From Pholiota molesta (lineage: Eukaryota; Basidiomycota; Agaricomycetes; Agaricales; Strophariaceae): a DNA stretch of 64,000 nt. The position numbers and the translations under genes are program-made. The stretch is taken from the NCBI GenBank assembly GCA_014925825.1, contig JACGCK010000152.1, positions 1 through 64,000 on the forward strand, in the 5' to 3' direction. Positions 47,031-58,911 of this stretch are shown piece by piece; position 1 is the first letter of the stretch; each line of letters opens with the position of its first letter. Below the pieces are notes generated by a model. It was not told the DNA's origin and did no database searches. It saw only the letters and a program-made list of their open reading frames with translations.

Positions 47031-48555
47031 ATGACCGCATCATCGGTCATTGCAGCCACTTTGTCCACGTTTCCGCCTTGTTCTCTCTTTCCGTGGTTCT
47101 GATGACCTCTGTATGGGCTGAGTGCGTGTGTTTTTGCAACATGTCTGCGCTTCTCTGACCTTCTGTGCGCAAATAGGCTCAGTTTGCAGTATATCAAGCC
47201 TTTCGAACGATCGTGCCCGAGGCCAAGGATAGAATTCCACTGGATCGAAGCACTGCGATCTATCCCATTCTTTGCTATGCGCCCTTCGTGTTTCTGGCGT
47301 ACCTGACTCGACGGCCTGACACCTATCATGTACGGCTGCTTCTACTTCCAAGTACAGTTACTCTCATTCTCGTCGCCGCGTACCGTTTCACGTGGACGAC
47401 ACCTGAACTAAATGTCTATAATTGGGGCCAATGTGGTTTGTCGTTAATTCACTATTTTTCTTGTCTAACGATGGCGACGTCCAGGTCTATGGGCGGCAGT
47501 CGCACTCGCTAAATCTCTCGATTTCGCACTGACGGAAGAAGGCATGCTCAAGATTGGAGAGTGTCGTCCAGGCATCAAGAAAGGTAAAGACAAGAGCAAT
47601 GGAGTTGAAATAGACTCCATGGAGGACGAGCATAAACAGCACCCTTATATCGCCACCTGGCTATACGACGCCGTAGACGTCATACATACCTACGTGGCCT
47701 GCGATACAAGTTTGGACAAGGCATCTATGTTCCGAAAGAAACCAGACCGCTCGAACGCTCCGCATTCCTCATAGCTACCCTGAAATCCTTCATCAAAAAC
47801 TTCCTCATTCTCGACATCCTAGAATCTCTGCTCAAGCTCTTTCCCGGAGTCGGTTCGCCTTTGGGCGGGACGATGTTCTATCCCAACTACCTCTCGCGAA
47901 ACGGTACCTCGTTTCCACCGCCATTCATATGATTACCGGCTACGCCATCCTCGCGGGCTTCCACATGGTCTACGACCTGGTCACGCTGATTGCGGTGGGC
48001 CTCCTGGACGGCTCGCCCACTTCCTGGCCACCAGTTATGGATCAACCATGGCACGCGGACTCGATGCACCGCTTCTGGGGGAAGGACTGGCACCAGCTCC
48101 TCCGCCGGACGTTCCTTGTGTTCGGCGGCTTCCCAGGAAAATGGATCGGGGGCAACATAGGCATGCTTTTCGGCATGTTTCTCGCGTCGGGGCTGTTCCA
48201 CGAGTGCGCGATGTACTCGATGAGCCGAGGCTTCGACCACAGCGCGACGGTGTTCTTCGGAGCGCAGGCCTTTGTGCTTCTCTTTGAGCGGATGTGGAGA
48301 CGGTATACAGGCAGGAGGATCTCTGGAATTCCAGGGCGGCTATGGGTGTACTTCAACATGTTTGTGTGCGCACAGCCCACAGGTACGTGTGTCGCATCCT
48401 GTGTGAGCTACCTTTGACCGACAAGTAACTATTTAGTGGATGCATGGCATCGTCGGGGCCTTGGTGGAGGGATGGTTATTCCGCCGGCGTTGAGCCCAAC
48501 AAGATGGATTTTTCTGCCACTTGCCAAAAGACTATTGGAAAACATCCAACACTAA
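47031..48555 (+). CDS. Wax-synthase-like membrane O-acyltransferase (PF13813 type)
   Basis: Fungal members are multi-pass ER enzymes often found in secondary-metabolite clusters; substrate cannot be read from sequence. Segments: STAIYPILCYAPFVFLAYL, LLLLPSTVTLILVAAYRF, GQGIYVPKETRPLERSAFL, FIKNFLILDILESLLKLFPG, AIHMITGYAILAGFHMVYDL, then the conserved FWGKDWHQLLRRTFLVFGG with NIGMLFGMFLASGLFHECAM, whose His is the likely catalytic residue, and the C-terminal HRRGLGGGMVIPPALSP. Frame losses at about 47,701 and 47,885 divide the middle. The ATG at 47031 and its first exon (MTASSVIAATLSTFPPCSLF) are plausible but need another one-base correction near 47,102. Confidence 0.85.
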
Positions 48556-48606
48556 CCATATATATATAATCTGATTAAATATGCAACTGTACTAACATAG
48601 GCCTAA

Positions 48607-50133
48607 TCACACCATATTATCTCCTTCAAACCCCGGAGGAGAAAACAAAAACCGAACAGTGCCCTCGTTCTGTCCAATCTTATCGTTACTGTACAGCGCA
48701 CTGGGATCTGAGTTGCCCAGGGGTTTATGCCGGCGAGGAGGGTGTTCAGTTTCGCGCATGGCGATCTTCAACCGGATCAGCTGGTCTGCCTTGTACGGAT
48801 ACTGCGGCTGCTGCGCCAAGGCAAGACGGTCTCGTGCAGGGAGGTTTGGAGACGGAGAGGAAGGCGTGCTGGGAGATGTGTTGGCGGAGGGATTTGTGGC
48901 ATATTGGATGAGCAAATCCAGGACCGTATGTGCGAAGTCTAGGAAACACTGAGAATTGAAATTGAAACAGAGAGATCGTGGAATATACCTTCGAGATCCT
49001 CCGGTTTGGCATGATACCGCGCTTCCCAGCCTTCCTTCGAATCCGTGTTTAGCATTTTCGCTATCTCCCCGGCTGGAGTTTCGTTTTCACGCGGCGGAGA
49101 TGGAGGCTGTTCGAATGAAAGCAATAATGCTGAAACGAATATGCTTCCTAGCGCTATAGTGTGGGGTGGGTATATTAGTGGTAAAAGAGTCCGATAACTG
49201 GGAGCGAATTTGTGAGCATATGCATAACAGGGAGATTTGACCAATGCGCTACCTATCGATAGATATTCGCCACGCAAGTTTGATGAGTTTTTTCGATGCT
49301 GCGAGGTATTAAGAGCAATATTCGACGCCAGAGTTAGCCGACACACCTTTGAATGCTTCCCAAGTTTGATAACGTAGGGAAAAGGCATTCGCGCCTTGAA
49401 ATTGAAACATATCGTCTCCAGAATCAGCCGTTCTATTGCTAGGAGACGTTGTCGATCCGCTTCTACCATCTATACTAAATTCGTCTGACATACACCTCCA
49501 GAGAAAGATGGGCAACGTACTGCAGGATCCATGGTGTCAATATCCACTTCTCCGTTCGGGTTCTTCGACTTTGCTGCGAGCTCTGGATATCTGACGGAGT
49601 ATGCCATGGAAAGGAGTTCTCGAGGTTTCTTTAACGTATCGTGTTCCTTTGTCGATACGTAGAGAGCGGCAAGGGCAACATCCTGGGAAAAAGTGTGAGT
49701 GTAAGCAACGGAGACGGTACAAGCATGCAGGAACACACGTTGTATTGGAAATCTTTTCGAGGAAAAAAGAGGTGAAAGCGATTGTAAAGGGCCTGTGCAG
49801 TCGATATCGTCCGTCTCGGGCTTCAGATTGAGGTGAAAAAATAAATTTCAGTTAGCATAATACCAGAGCACCCAAAGCGCAGAACTCACAACCCAACACG
49901 CGCTCCAATGGTCTCGAGAAAGGTACACGCGCTCTGGCGCACTTTTTCTCTTGTGTAACAGATTGCTTGCCCCGTTGCTTTTCGGAGAGATACTCAATCT
50001 CTGCTGGGGTAAAATATGGGTGGTAGTGCTTTGACGAGGAGGCTGGCATATGAGAAGAAGGCGTGTGAGCTCTGCTGGGGCCCTGTGGGTCCACTGTTGT
50101 TCCGCTGCGCCCTGCTGTAGATGATCGTGGCAT
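48607..50133 (-). CDS. Cyclin subunit of the RNA polymerase II CTD kinase (CTK2/cyclin K-like)
   Basis: A nuclear regulatory cyclin that pairs with a CDK12/CTK1-type kinase. The ATG at 50133 gives MPRSSTAGRSGTTVDPQGPS, then YHPYFTPAEIEYLSEKQRGK, the usual start of the first cyclin box. Further exons: QDVALAALYVSTKEHDTLKK, ELLSMAYSVRYPELAAKSK, then DRQRLLAIERLILETICFNF, and the second box with the aliphatic SPCYAYAHKFAP... IALGSIFVSALLLSF. The tail has a Ser/Pro stretch and ends SPPGFEGDNMV. Introns are short and standard. Start assigned to the second Met because it opens the conserved region; an upstream Met at 50181 is in frame. Confidence 0.85.
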
Positions 50134-51250
50134 GATTGCTTTTTGGAGTTGTTTCTCCGTTGATTTTGGTTGACTTTTCAATGGTATCTCGGAAGTTATG
50201 AGATGCTAAGGACAAGACATAGATAGGTATTGCATCTACCTACACTGAGTATAAGGCTCACAATGCGTTGACGCTGCAGTCGGCCAAGGATATCTCGAAT
50301 CAGATGCGGCGCTTCAATGGCCCAAGCGCGTTGATCAGATCAGGTGACCCGGGCCGGGCAAGTTGCAGTACTAAGTAGTGGCACACTAGTAGTGACTGTC
50401 ACTAGCACTGCTGGAGGTGATCATTGTTCCATCTGAAAACAGCCCAGAAGAAGTATATTTTGAACGTGTTGCATAGGCTGTTCCAAAAAAAACCTACGGG
50501 AACAGCCTTGGAACCTGTTCACAATGGGCTGTTTCCAAAAGAAACAGTCATTGCCCCAGCAGTGTAGAGTGCCACGCGCGCCTGTAACTTGCTTTCAACT
50601 ATCATCTCTACGCTCTGGGGACCTGATATCTGTCCAAGGTCGTATCAAAAGTTACGCTTTTATGATTTGCTGCGCTGTAGAACAAGGGAAGATTCTCTTT
50701 CAAGAAGCTTTGGACGACAGCGACGTTCTTTGGGGCGTTCTTCATTCTCCGTCCACGCAAGCTTTCATATTTTTTCCTCGTGTCCTTCAAGTAGACTGGT
50801 TAGCTCTGGGGTCCGCACTATTCAAAGATATCGAGACTGTCCATTTAGGAGCCTGGCAACGCTGGGGCCCGTACGAACGTAACTCTTTCAGAATCAAACA
50901 TGAACTGCGACCGTGATAGTGTTGCTCATCATGACCATCCTTCGCCTGCCAGGAGGTCTCATATGCAGAAGGGCCATATACAAGGATCGCATCAAAATCG
51001 TACAGATTACTAGTAAATGCTACAAGGTTTTTCTTTCGGCCAATAATTATCATTGCATTCTTCGCACTGTGCCACACAATCTACAGGGCATTCCAGGTGC
51101 GTTCTCCGATCATAAGTTTTTTGACACATTCCCGCTCCATGCGGTATGCGACTCGCTCTCACTGGAGTTTTCAGGAGAAGATACCTATGAGGAGATGCGA
51201 GTTGAAACCATGGACACCCTGTCTTCGTGGCGTCCTCACTCACTTTATAA
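50134..51250. other. Intergenic, no supportable gene
   Basis: A pair of imperfect TGTTCC/GGAACA motifs occurs at 50,420-50,530. Plus-strand ORFs (50524-50916, 50913-51263) show no family features and lie partly opposite the next gene. Confidence 0.4.
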
Positions 51251-52200
51251 GCAGACATGTTGATGTCAATTGTATCAGGCTTGGTACTAAACAATTCTTC
51301 TGGCCTTGCGACAGTGCTTGGTGTGTTGAACTGAATAGCACTGACTCCGAAACGACGTCCCCCCGTCGTCTTGAAGGTATCAGCATCAGGTCCAATTCCC
51401 CGCACTTGACGTCGGGCGAGATGATCAGCCTGGAAAATATCAAGGAAGGAAAGATCGTGTCGTACTTTTCCAACAATGACACAGTGTATACTGGCAGAGT
51501 TGTAAGCACACAATATGGAGCCACCCGATATACAACTCACATCCTCCTAGCGGGACACTAATGAAGACATGGACGTAATTCCAACCCAGGGCTGCAAGCT
51601 AGATAGAGGTCATGAAGAAGCCTTGCTAATGACCTTCTCTATCTGACTTACTGTTACCACCTCTATTACAATAGAAGTGTGAGTCACCGCACTGTGAATG
51701 ATATCCATGTTGACCGCACCTGGTCAAAAGACCTGTGCTCATAATATAGAGGATAAGAAGGTTGATGACTCGGTTTGTTCTAATGTGGGGCAAAAGCGAA
51801 GATATCAGGTCTTGGAAATAAAAGATTAGAAATTGACTCGGTAGAACTCACCTATCAATGCCCGTTCGGTTCTTATGCAAGTGAACAACTTGGATAACGG
51901 TAATTAATATATCGCAACCCGCAGAACAGCTAAGCCACACCATCGCCAGCCACTGTAGAATTTAGCGAGAAGAATCAATGCCGCTAACGTTGTTGATTAA
52001 TGAGTTTCTGAACTCACATCAACTGGTCCCAGAAGGTCTATTCGTACGATCACATAAACTTCTGACATAGAGGCTAAAGCAAATGCTAGAAACTGCTGTC
52101 AAGGTAGAACAGAAATTTTATACATAAGAAAAGCGCACCAACCGAAACTACCGCCAAAACAGTCTTGGCATCGGGAGCAAAGTTAGCGGCGGGCGCTTAA
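51251..52200 (-). CDS. DUF6534-like membrane protein, N-terminal part not found
   Basis: Minus-strand exons give AFALASMSEVYVIVRIDLLG (near 52,050), WLAMVWLSCSAGCDILITVI (51,920-51,960), TNRVINLLILYIMSTGLLT (51,730-51,790), then WNYVHVFISVPLGG and a C-terminal region with SGGSILCAYNSASIHC. The WLxxSAxCDIxITV block followed by INxLILYxxSTGLLT is characteristic of the seven-helix DUF6534 proteins of Agaricomycetes, whose role is unknown. The first helices of the family are not recognisable upstream, and exon phases are only partly checked, so this may be a remnant. Confidence 0.5.
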
Positions 52201-52439
52201 TCGTTAAATAATCGTCACGGCGACATAGCTCCTGGTCACTGCCATGAAGAGAAACCTTAGTATAGTAAGATGCTGGTAAGATGCATCCGCAATTTAATCA
52301 TGTTGAACACTGACAATAAAATATACGGTAGGCGTCGCGAGTCTGCGTCGGCTCGAACACATAGGCGCTCGGGGCTATACGCTCGGCGGTACGATGGAAT
52401 GAGCTACGAGCTATTTTTCAACTTCATGCCACCCTCATG
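52201..52439. other. Spacer before the segmental duplication
   Basis: About 240 bases with no recognised feature, between the DUF6534-like gene and the left duplicated block. Confidence 0.4.
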
Positions 52440-54180
52440 TCCACGGTCATGATCGTTATCTACTGTGCAACAGATAATTCACGTATCTTTTGCGATCTAT
52501 GCCACTAAAATGTAACATATACATTGTTGCCCATTTCTGAATGCCGAACGTCAAGTATACCGTTATATGGGCATACTACAAACAGATAACTACGTTAACA
52601 CTAGTCTTTCATGAATGTGAGTTTGGGCTATCATATAATAATTCAAAGTTATTCGACATTATTTAATATAGAATCCATTTGATAGATAAAAAGCGTCTCT
52701 TCAAGAAGGTCTGGGAGCTGAAGCTCATTGCACAATCAAAGTAATGTTCCGAATCTGCGTCAAAGGGTAAGGCCCCGCCTAGTAATAAAATCGTAATCAG
52801 CCTCGTGTCAAGGGTGCTTAATATCGAAGGGTAATATACTTACTCCTACCAACGACACGTGGAATGCGGCAAGCTGTGCATTCCCATTCTCGATCGCCGC
52901 AGGAATTGTTACGGTAAAGTTCTGGTGAGGAGGCTTGGTACGGGCCGTCGAGGAAAATTGCGGGTTATAAGGACCATTGTACAGAATTGACCCAAGAACA
53001 TCATCGGGTGGAAGGCACGTAGTGTTACGACAGGAAATGATGGCGAGCACGAGTGCAACGTCAGTCGATGGAGTCAATGTATCCTGAAAAGAGGTATTTC
53101 AGTTATTTTCGTCAAATTAGATAACAACCAAAGAATGCCCAGCAAACGTACAGGTCGATCAATCTCCACAGTGATGCTCGACCCCGCCGTTACAAGAGTC
53201 CCATCTGCTGGAAATCCAATGGCAATACCCTGAGCAAGCGCAGAGCCAACAAAGAGGGCAGAAGCGAGGACGGAAAGGACGAATTTCATGGTAGTAGTTT
53301 GCAGGAAGAAGAAGAAGAAACTTGGGTACTACCATTGCTGTTGTTTCGCCTTTTATAGGACTCCAGAAAGTTCTTCGATTCGCCTAGCCTGTAAGAAGAT
53401 CCGTGTGTCAGGGCAAAAGTAGCAGATTTTTAGCAGTCATCGGACAATCATGACCGTGCTCGATTATTGGCGCCTGAGTCGAAGTATTAAAATGCGGTGT
53501 ACTATATAGGCAGCGGAGCGAGAACCTACTATGTCATCATGTTCTCCGAAGCTGGAGCAATCCAAGAATAGATCATCTACCTTTGCCATACATCGCGCCT
53601 TGTCCAGCGGTTGAACTCGTCTGGATTATTGGTAAAGATCATGGAGGTAAAGAAGGTTTGAATCTTCGACATGGAACGTTTGTACATGGATGACATTTGT
53701 GTGGAATTGGAAGACTCGTTTAAACGATGTACCCATATTAATCAGTTGCCGTTCGACTAGCCTGAAGCTACTTTATAGTCTTTTACTGATTGGAAATTTG
53801 ACAATCTTTCGCCCTTTATTAAGATTTGATAGGTTATGCCCAAGGCTATCACACCGATTAGATATGCGATCCTTGCTTAGACTACTTATCATTGCCCGCA
53901 GGGAGCACGAACCACACTACCAATGCACAGTTTCTATCATACAGTATTCTATTTATACACACGAGTCTAATTATAAATACGTGAGTGTTAAAGATCTAGG
54001 CAAATAAATGATACATGAATTCATGAAACTTGTCCGAGCCTCGGTGGACTGCATTTGTCAATGAGTAATTAACGCTCAGCATTGGATAGCTTTGACCAAT
54101 AAACAAATGGTTCATTCAAGCGCGTTGATGGGAGCAGGGTCAATAGGGCGGTGCTCGCTGACCGCTGCGTACTACTTAAG
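52440..54180. repeat. Segmental duplication, left copy
   Basis: From GATCGTTATCTACTGTGCAA to GCTGACCGCTGCGTACTAC, this region aligns in the same order with 55,258-57,480, at roughly 80-95% identity with many indels. It includes one small secreted protein gene and its flanks. The right copy is about 480 bases longer. Confidence 0.8.
52725..53289 (-). CDS. Small secreted protein, tandem copy 1
   Basis: Three exons. The signal peptide is MKFVLSVLASALFVGSALAQ (ATG at 53289), followed by IAIGFPADGTLVTAGSSITV, a second exon ALVLAIISCRNTTCLPPDDV with LGSILYNGPYNPQFSS and NFTVTIPAAIENGNAQLAAF, and a third exon AGPYPLTQIRNITLIVQ ending at 52725. About 145 residues, with a likely single disulfide (ISC..TTC) and an immunoglobulin-like beta-strand pattern. 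I know the family as small secreted proteins of Agaricomycetes without assigned function. Intron borders are standard. Confidence 0.85.
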
Positions 54181-54639
54181 ATGGAGAAAGAATAAATGAG
54201 AACACAGCGGCATGCTGAGTAGTCAGGCGGCATCTAGTTGGCGGCCTGCGTTCACCGTTGAGTACTGAATCAAGTACTAAATATCGAAGTCTATTGAGGA
54301 TCTTGCACCACTTCGAGGTCTCCAACTTCAGTCTTCAGGCCGATTTTTGTAATATAGGAGCAAACGACGACTGTACATACCAGTTTTCAGTTTCGATGAA
54401 GTTTCGACTCGGACAATCTGGAGTTCCTTATCTGGCTTAGAAAGACTGAGTGCTTTTAGAGACCTGTGTAGAAAATCCCCTTCTTGAAATTTCAAACGGT
54501 GTACTTTACGAAGCTTCGAACTGCGTATCTTTGTTTAGGATATATCTCCAGTGACAGTTGAATTGAATTACCAAGGAACCTCCTTCAAAATGGATTCATG
54601 CCCTTCGACAGCGAAGAACACCCCAGTAGGGCCACTCTC
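53290..54639. other. Non-coding flank of the duplication
   Basis: Promoter side of copy 1, with TATAGG-like sequence near 53,350, and AT-rich DNA shared with 56,530-57,480. No gene seen. Confidence 0.45.
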
Positions 54640-55190
54640 CCAACAACGCCCAGGGAAGCAAATTTAACGCGCCATTCCTAACAGGTCACCCAAGCCACCC
54701 GGTCAACTTCATCGCTGAATATCCCGGCGCTGCCACATTCACTTCAGAGCCCCTCCTCCTTCAACTCATGTGACAGCTTAATCGTATACAAATCCAGCCC
54801 TAGCTTGCTCGCGTTATACCCTGTGAGGTGGTAATCATTGAAAATGGACTTTGCGCGCAGAGTGTTTGAGCCCAGCCCCGATGTCACATTGAGGATGGCG
54901 GGGCTCAGTTCAGTGGACTTGCGCAGGAGCGGGATGAACATGGCTGTGGTCTGGATGGTGCCGAAGAAGCTGGTTACGAAGACATCGCGGGGGACGGGGC
55001 CAGGGAGGGCGATACGGCGTTTTGGTTTTCGGCGAGCTTGCAGATCCCCACGTTGTTCACGAGGACGTCGAGCTGGCTTTCAGCTGCTTCGTGGCTTCTG
55101 CGGCAGCCTTGATGCTGGATGGCTGAGTTATGTCTAGTTTTGCTGTCTTGAAGCCTTTGAATTGTAGTGCGTCACTAGTCACTGTGGTGA
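54640..55190 (-). pseudogene. Short-chain dehydrogenase/reductase remnant
   Basis: The minus strand encodes, in pieces, QPSSIKAAAEATKQLKAS, NNVGIC, FFGTIQTTAMFIPLLRKSTE, LNVTSGLGSN, TGYNASKLGLDLYTIKLSHE and VNVAAPGYSAMKLTGWLG. These are the SDR NNxG-type segment, the catalytic Ser in NVTSG and the YxxxK motif (YNASK). The N-terminal cofactor-binding glycine motif is missing and at least two frame changes occur, so it is a fragment. It lies between the two copies of the segmental duplication. Confidence 0.65.
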
Positions 55191-55257
55191 TCGATTGATC
55201 GAGTGATGGGCGCTAAAATAGGCGCGGGCCGGCGTACACTGCTTTTTTTCCCCGGCG

Positions 55258-57480
55258 GTCGTGATCGTTATCTGCTATGCAACATACTTAATTCACGTAT
55301 TGCGGTATTCCACCAAAATGTACTCAGTAAATTAACATATACATTGTTGCCAATTCATGATCGTCGTACGTTAGGTAAGTATTTGGGCAATGACTCAAGA
55401 GCTTGATGGCGCACATATTTCCGAGAAAATACCTGTGAAATCATGGCTCCTATAGGTTGCGTGTCAGGGTGTATGATTATTATTTCCTCCTAAAAAATGT
55501 TGTATAATCTTAGTGTCATTACTAGGAGTTCTACAGTCTCGACTCCAGACGATGTGGATGAATAAGGCTTGCAGCCAGCAATTCAATTACATTCGGAAAA
55601 TCGGTTTGTCAGTCTAGCAGTACTATGTCAATGAGATACTAAAGACAAGCAAGGGCAATCTAATAATAGTACTGATGCTCAGTACTCAGCGCTCATCCAC
55701 GATTCTCATGATCATTCAATTTTCTGCATAACAAGATGGTAATGTCCATTATTCGCCGTGCAATGATTGAAGCTCAACTACTATGTACATTAAATAGAAA
55801 AGAGCGAGAAGACAACCCTACGCATCGAAAAGCTTATCCTACAAACAGGAAGCTACGTTATAACAACAGTCTTTCGTGAATGCGACTTTGGGCTATTATA
55901 TTGTAATCCGAAGTTATTCGACATAATTATAGAATCCATTTGCTAAATAAAAGTGTCTCTTCAAAGTCCGGTAGCTCATTGCACAATCAAAGTAATGTTC
56001 TTAGTCTCCGAAAAAGGCTCAGGCCCTGCCTAGTAATGATAATTGTAATCAGCCTCGTGTAAAGGGTGCGTGATATCGAAGGGTAATATACTTACTCCTA
56101 TCAACGACACATGGAATGCGGCAAGCTGTGCTCTCCCTTTCCCTATTGACGCAGGAATCGTTACGGTAAAGTTCTGGTGAGGAGGCTTGGAACGGGCCGT
56201 CGAGGAAAATTGCGGGTTATAAGGACCATTGTACAGAATTGACCCAAGAATATCGTCCGGTGGAAGGCACGTAGTGTTATGACAAGAAACGATGGCGAGC
56301 ACGACTGCAACTTCGGTCGAGCCAGATAATGTATCCTGAAAAGAAGTATTTCAGTTATTTTCGCCAAATTAAGAACGCCCAGCAAACGTACAGGGCGGTC
56401 AATCTCCACAGTGATGCTCGACCCCGCCGTTACAAGAGTCCCATCTGCTGGAAATCCAATGGCAATACTCTGAGCAAGCGCAGAGCCAATAAAGAGAGTA
56501 GAAGCGAGGACAGAAAGGACGAATTTCATAGTAGTAGTTTGCAGGAAGAGGAAGAAGGAACTTGGGTACTCCCATTCCTGCTGTCTCGCCTTTTATAGGA
56601 TTAGCGATTAACTCCAGAAAGTTCTTCGATTTGCCTAGCCTATCACTTCTCACCCCGTTGAGGTAAGAAGATCCGTGTGTCGAGGCGAAAATTAGTGGAT
56701 TTTTGGCAGTCACCGGACAATCATGACCGCGCTCGATTATTGGCGCCTGAGTCGGATTATGCAGCGGAGCGAGAGCCTACGTCATGTTCTCCGATGCCTG
56801 GCCCTGGGGCAATCCAAGAATAGACCACTTCCCATTGCCATACATCTTGCATAGATCAGCGCTCAGCGCTCGGCATACATTGCGCATTTTCCGGAAGTTG
56901 AAGTCGCCTGGATTCTTGGTGAGTACATGGAGGTAAGGAAGGTTTATATCTCCGACATGGAAGTACATGGATGTCGTTTGTATGGAATTGGAAGACTCGT
57001 TTAAATGATGTACATATGCATATTAATTAGTCGCCGTTTAATGACTAGCCCGAAGCTAATTTCTGATTGGTATTAGTTGGTATTTCAACAATCTTTTTTC
57101 GCCCGTTATTTAAATAGGTTACGCCCAAGGCTATCACACTGATTAGATATGCGATTCAGAAATAAACAAGGCTTAGACACCGTATTTACTAACCATTGCC
57201 CACAGAGAGCACGAACGGCACTTCTGTCATAGACGACATATTTATCCACAAGTCTAATTATACTCGAGTAATTACATTGAGTGTTAAAGATCTAAATGAT
57301 ACATGAATTCATGAAACTTGTCCGGAACACTCGGGGAGCCTCGGTAGGCCTCGGTTGACTACATTTGGGTATAAGCGCTTCAGCGTTGCATGGTTTTGAC
57401 TGGCAAACAATTGGTTCATCCAACCGCATTGATGGGAATATGGGATAGAGCGGTGCTTGCTGACCGCTGCGTATTACGTT
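55258..57480. repeat. Segmental duplication, right copy
   Basis: Counterpart of 52,440-54,180, starting GATCGTTATCTGCTATGCAA and ending near GCTGACCGCTGCGTATTAC. Contains small secreted protein copy 2. Confidence 0.8.
55976..56529 (-). CDS. Small secreted protein, tandem copy 2
   Basis: A near copy of 52725-53289: signal peptide MKFVLSVLASTLFIGSALAQ (ATG at 56529), the same three-exon structure, Cys pair ISCHNTTC-type, and the ending NITLIVQ. Differences cluster in the last exon, where AGPYPLTQIR is replaced by AGPEPFSETK, and in the linker before the second exon. All exons stay open, so both copies look functional. Confidence 0.85.
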
Positions 57481-57729
57481 GAGCGACAATGAAGATTGCT
57501 GAAGACTTTGTAATCGAATTTGCCAATCCCTATAGGAGTTTGTAATCGTGAAGGTCATGAGCGGCATAGAAACTGATGGGGGGAGATCTGACTCTGATCC
57601 TTATAATTAGCAGATGTTTCCACACTTCAAGTTATTTAAATACCTGGGTGGCCAAACCTTTAAACGTTCATCGTTCATCTCCTAGTCGGAAAACCTCGTT
57701 ATCATTCGTACCTCAGAACTTCAATAACC
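56530..57729. other. Upstream flank of copy 2 and hydrolase promoter region
   Basis: Mostly duplicated DNA to about 57,480, then unique sequence before the hydrolase ATG. No gene seen. Confidence 0.45.
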
Positions 57730-58911
57730 ATGGACCCTACCACTGTTGCCTACAAACACCTTAAAGACGGTGCACCTATCTATCTTGATTTTTACCAGCC
57801 GACCATTGACACCAAAGCCGATGCCGCAAATGAAAGGGAACATTGGACTCCAGCGGTTGTTTACTTCCATGCAGGAGGATTACACATAGGAAACAGGGCT
57901 GCATTGCCTCCATGGCTTCTTCGTATGTCCGATATCCATTTCACATCAACTATAACTTGGATTGATATCAATTATTCCAATAGGCCGCGTTACTGCACTC
58001 GGATGCGCAGTTATCTCCGTCGATTATCAGCTTATCCCACCGGCATCCGTCCATGATATCATCCAAGATATTCAAGATCTTTTTGCTTTCTTGGCCAAGG
58101 AGACTTTAAGCGCCGGTGATCGGAAATATAAGATTGATGAAAATAGAATCGTTGTAGGCGGGTCTAGCGCTGGTGGATATTTGGCGTACTTGTCAGCTAT
58201 GCACGCATCACCGAAGCCTAAGGGTGTATTCAGCGTATACTCTGCAGGTGGTAATTACTTGGTAAGATTTGAGCTTCGTCTCCATAGATTTTGTCGCCAT
58301 ATTGATGTCCTTGTCTTCGAAAGATTCCTCAGTACCTCCAAGCAAAGACAAAGCCCTTCTTCATGGGTCGAAATCTACTCGATCCCTCTCAATTCCAGGA
58401 TTACATTTACCCATTCTCCAACGGACCCATTGCGCCTACGTCTGATATACCTTTTGTTATCGGTATACCTCCTACAAGTCGACGATTCGCGATGGCTCCC
58501 TTATATTTGCAGCTCGGTACCTACCTCGACTTTGTCACTGGGCAACACGAGCCGAGTTTCAGTGCGACCTTGCGTACGATTTTGGAGGATAAAAGCAAGA
58601 ACTTGAGTGATTTGGAGAAGGCAATTCCGGAGAAACATAGGCGTCTTTTCCCTCAGCTGGCAGTGGACGCCAGCTGGCCCCCGACATTATTGATACATGG
58701 CACCGCGGACACCGCCGTCCTTCCAGAGGAGTCGCACCATTTCCATGCCTTGGTGGAGGCTGCGAAGGTCCGCGCGGTACTACTGGAGATTCCGGATGTG
58801 GACCATCTTTTCGATTTTGCACCGGACGCAGAAGAGAAATGGGGCACCCAGTTCGATTTAACCAGAGATTTCATAAGCGACTGCCTCCAAATTAATGGTG
58901 GTAGTGCGTAG
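57730..58911 (+). CDS. Alpha/beta hydrolase fold-3 (HSL-like) esterase
   Basis: A carboxylester hydrolase; the substrate is unknown. Three exons from MDPTTVAYKHLKDGAPIYLD. The oxyanion element is VVYFHAGGLHIG (HAGG in place of HGGG), the next strand ALGCAVISVDYQL, the nucleophile elbow VVGGSSAGGYLAYL, the acid residue in HGTADTAVLPEE, and the His in DVDHLFDFAP near the end. Introns: about 57,925-57,984 and 58,262-58,342. No signal peptide or anchor, so cytosolic. All exons join in frame. Confidence 0.85.

Noticed and set aside
51097..51561. Plus-strand ORF of 154 codons
   Set aside because: Lies opposite the C-terminal exon of the DUF6534-like gene and has no family features.
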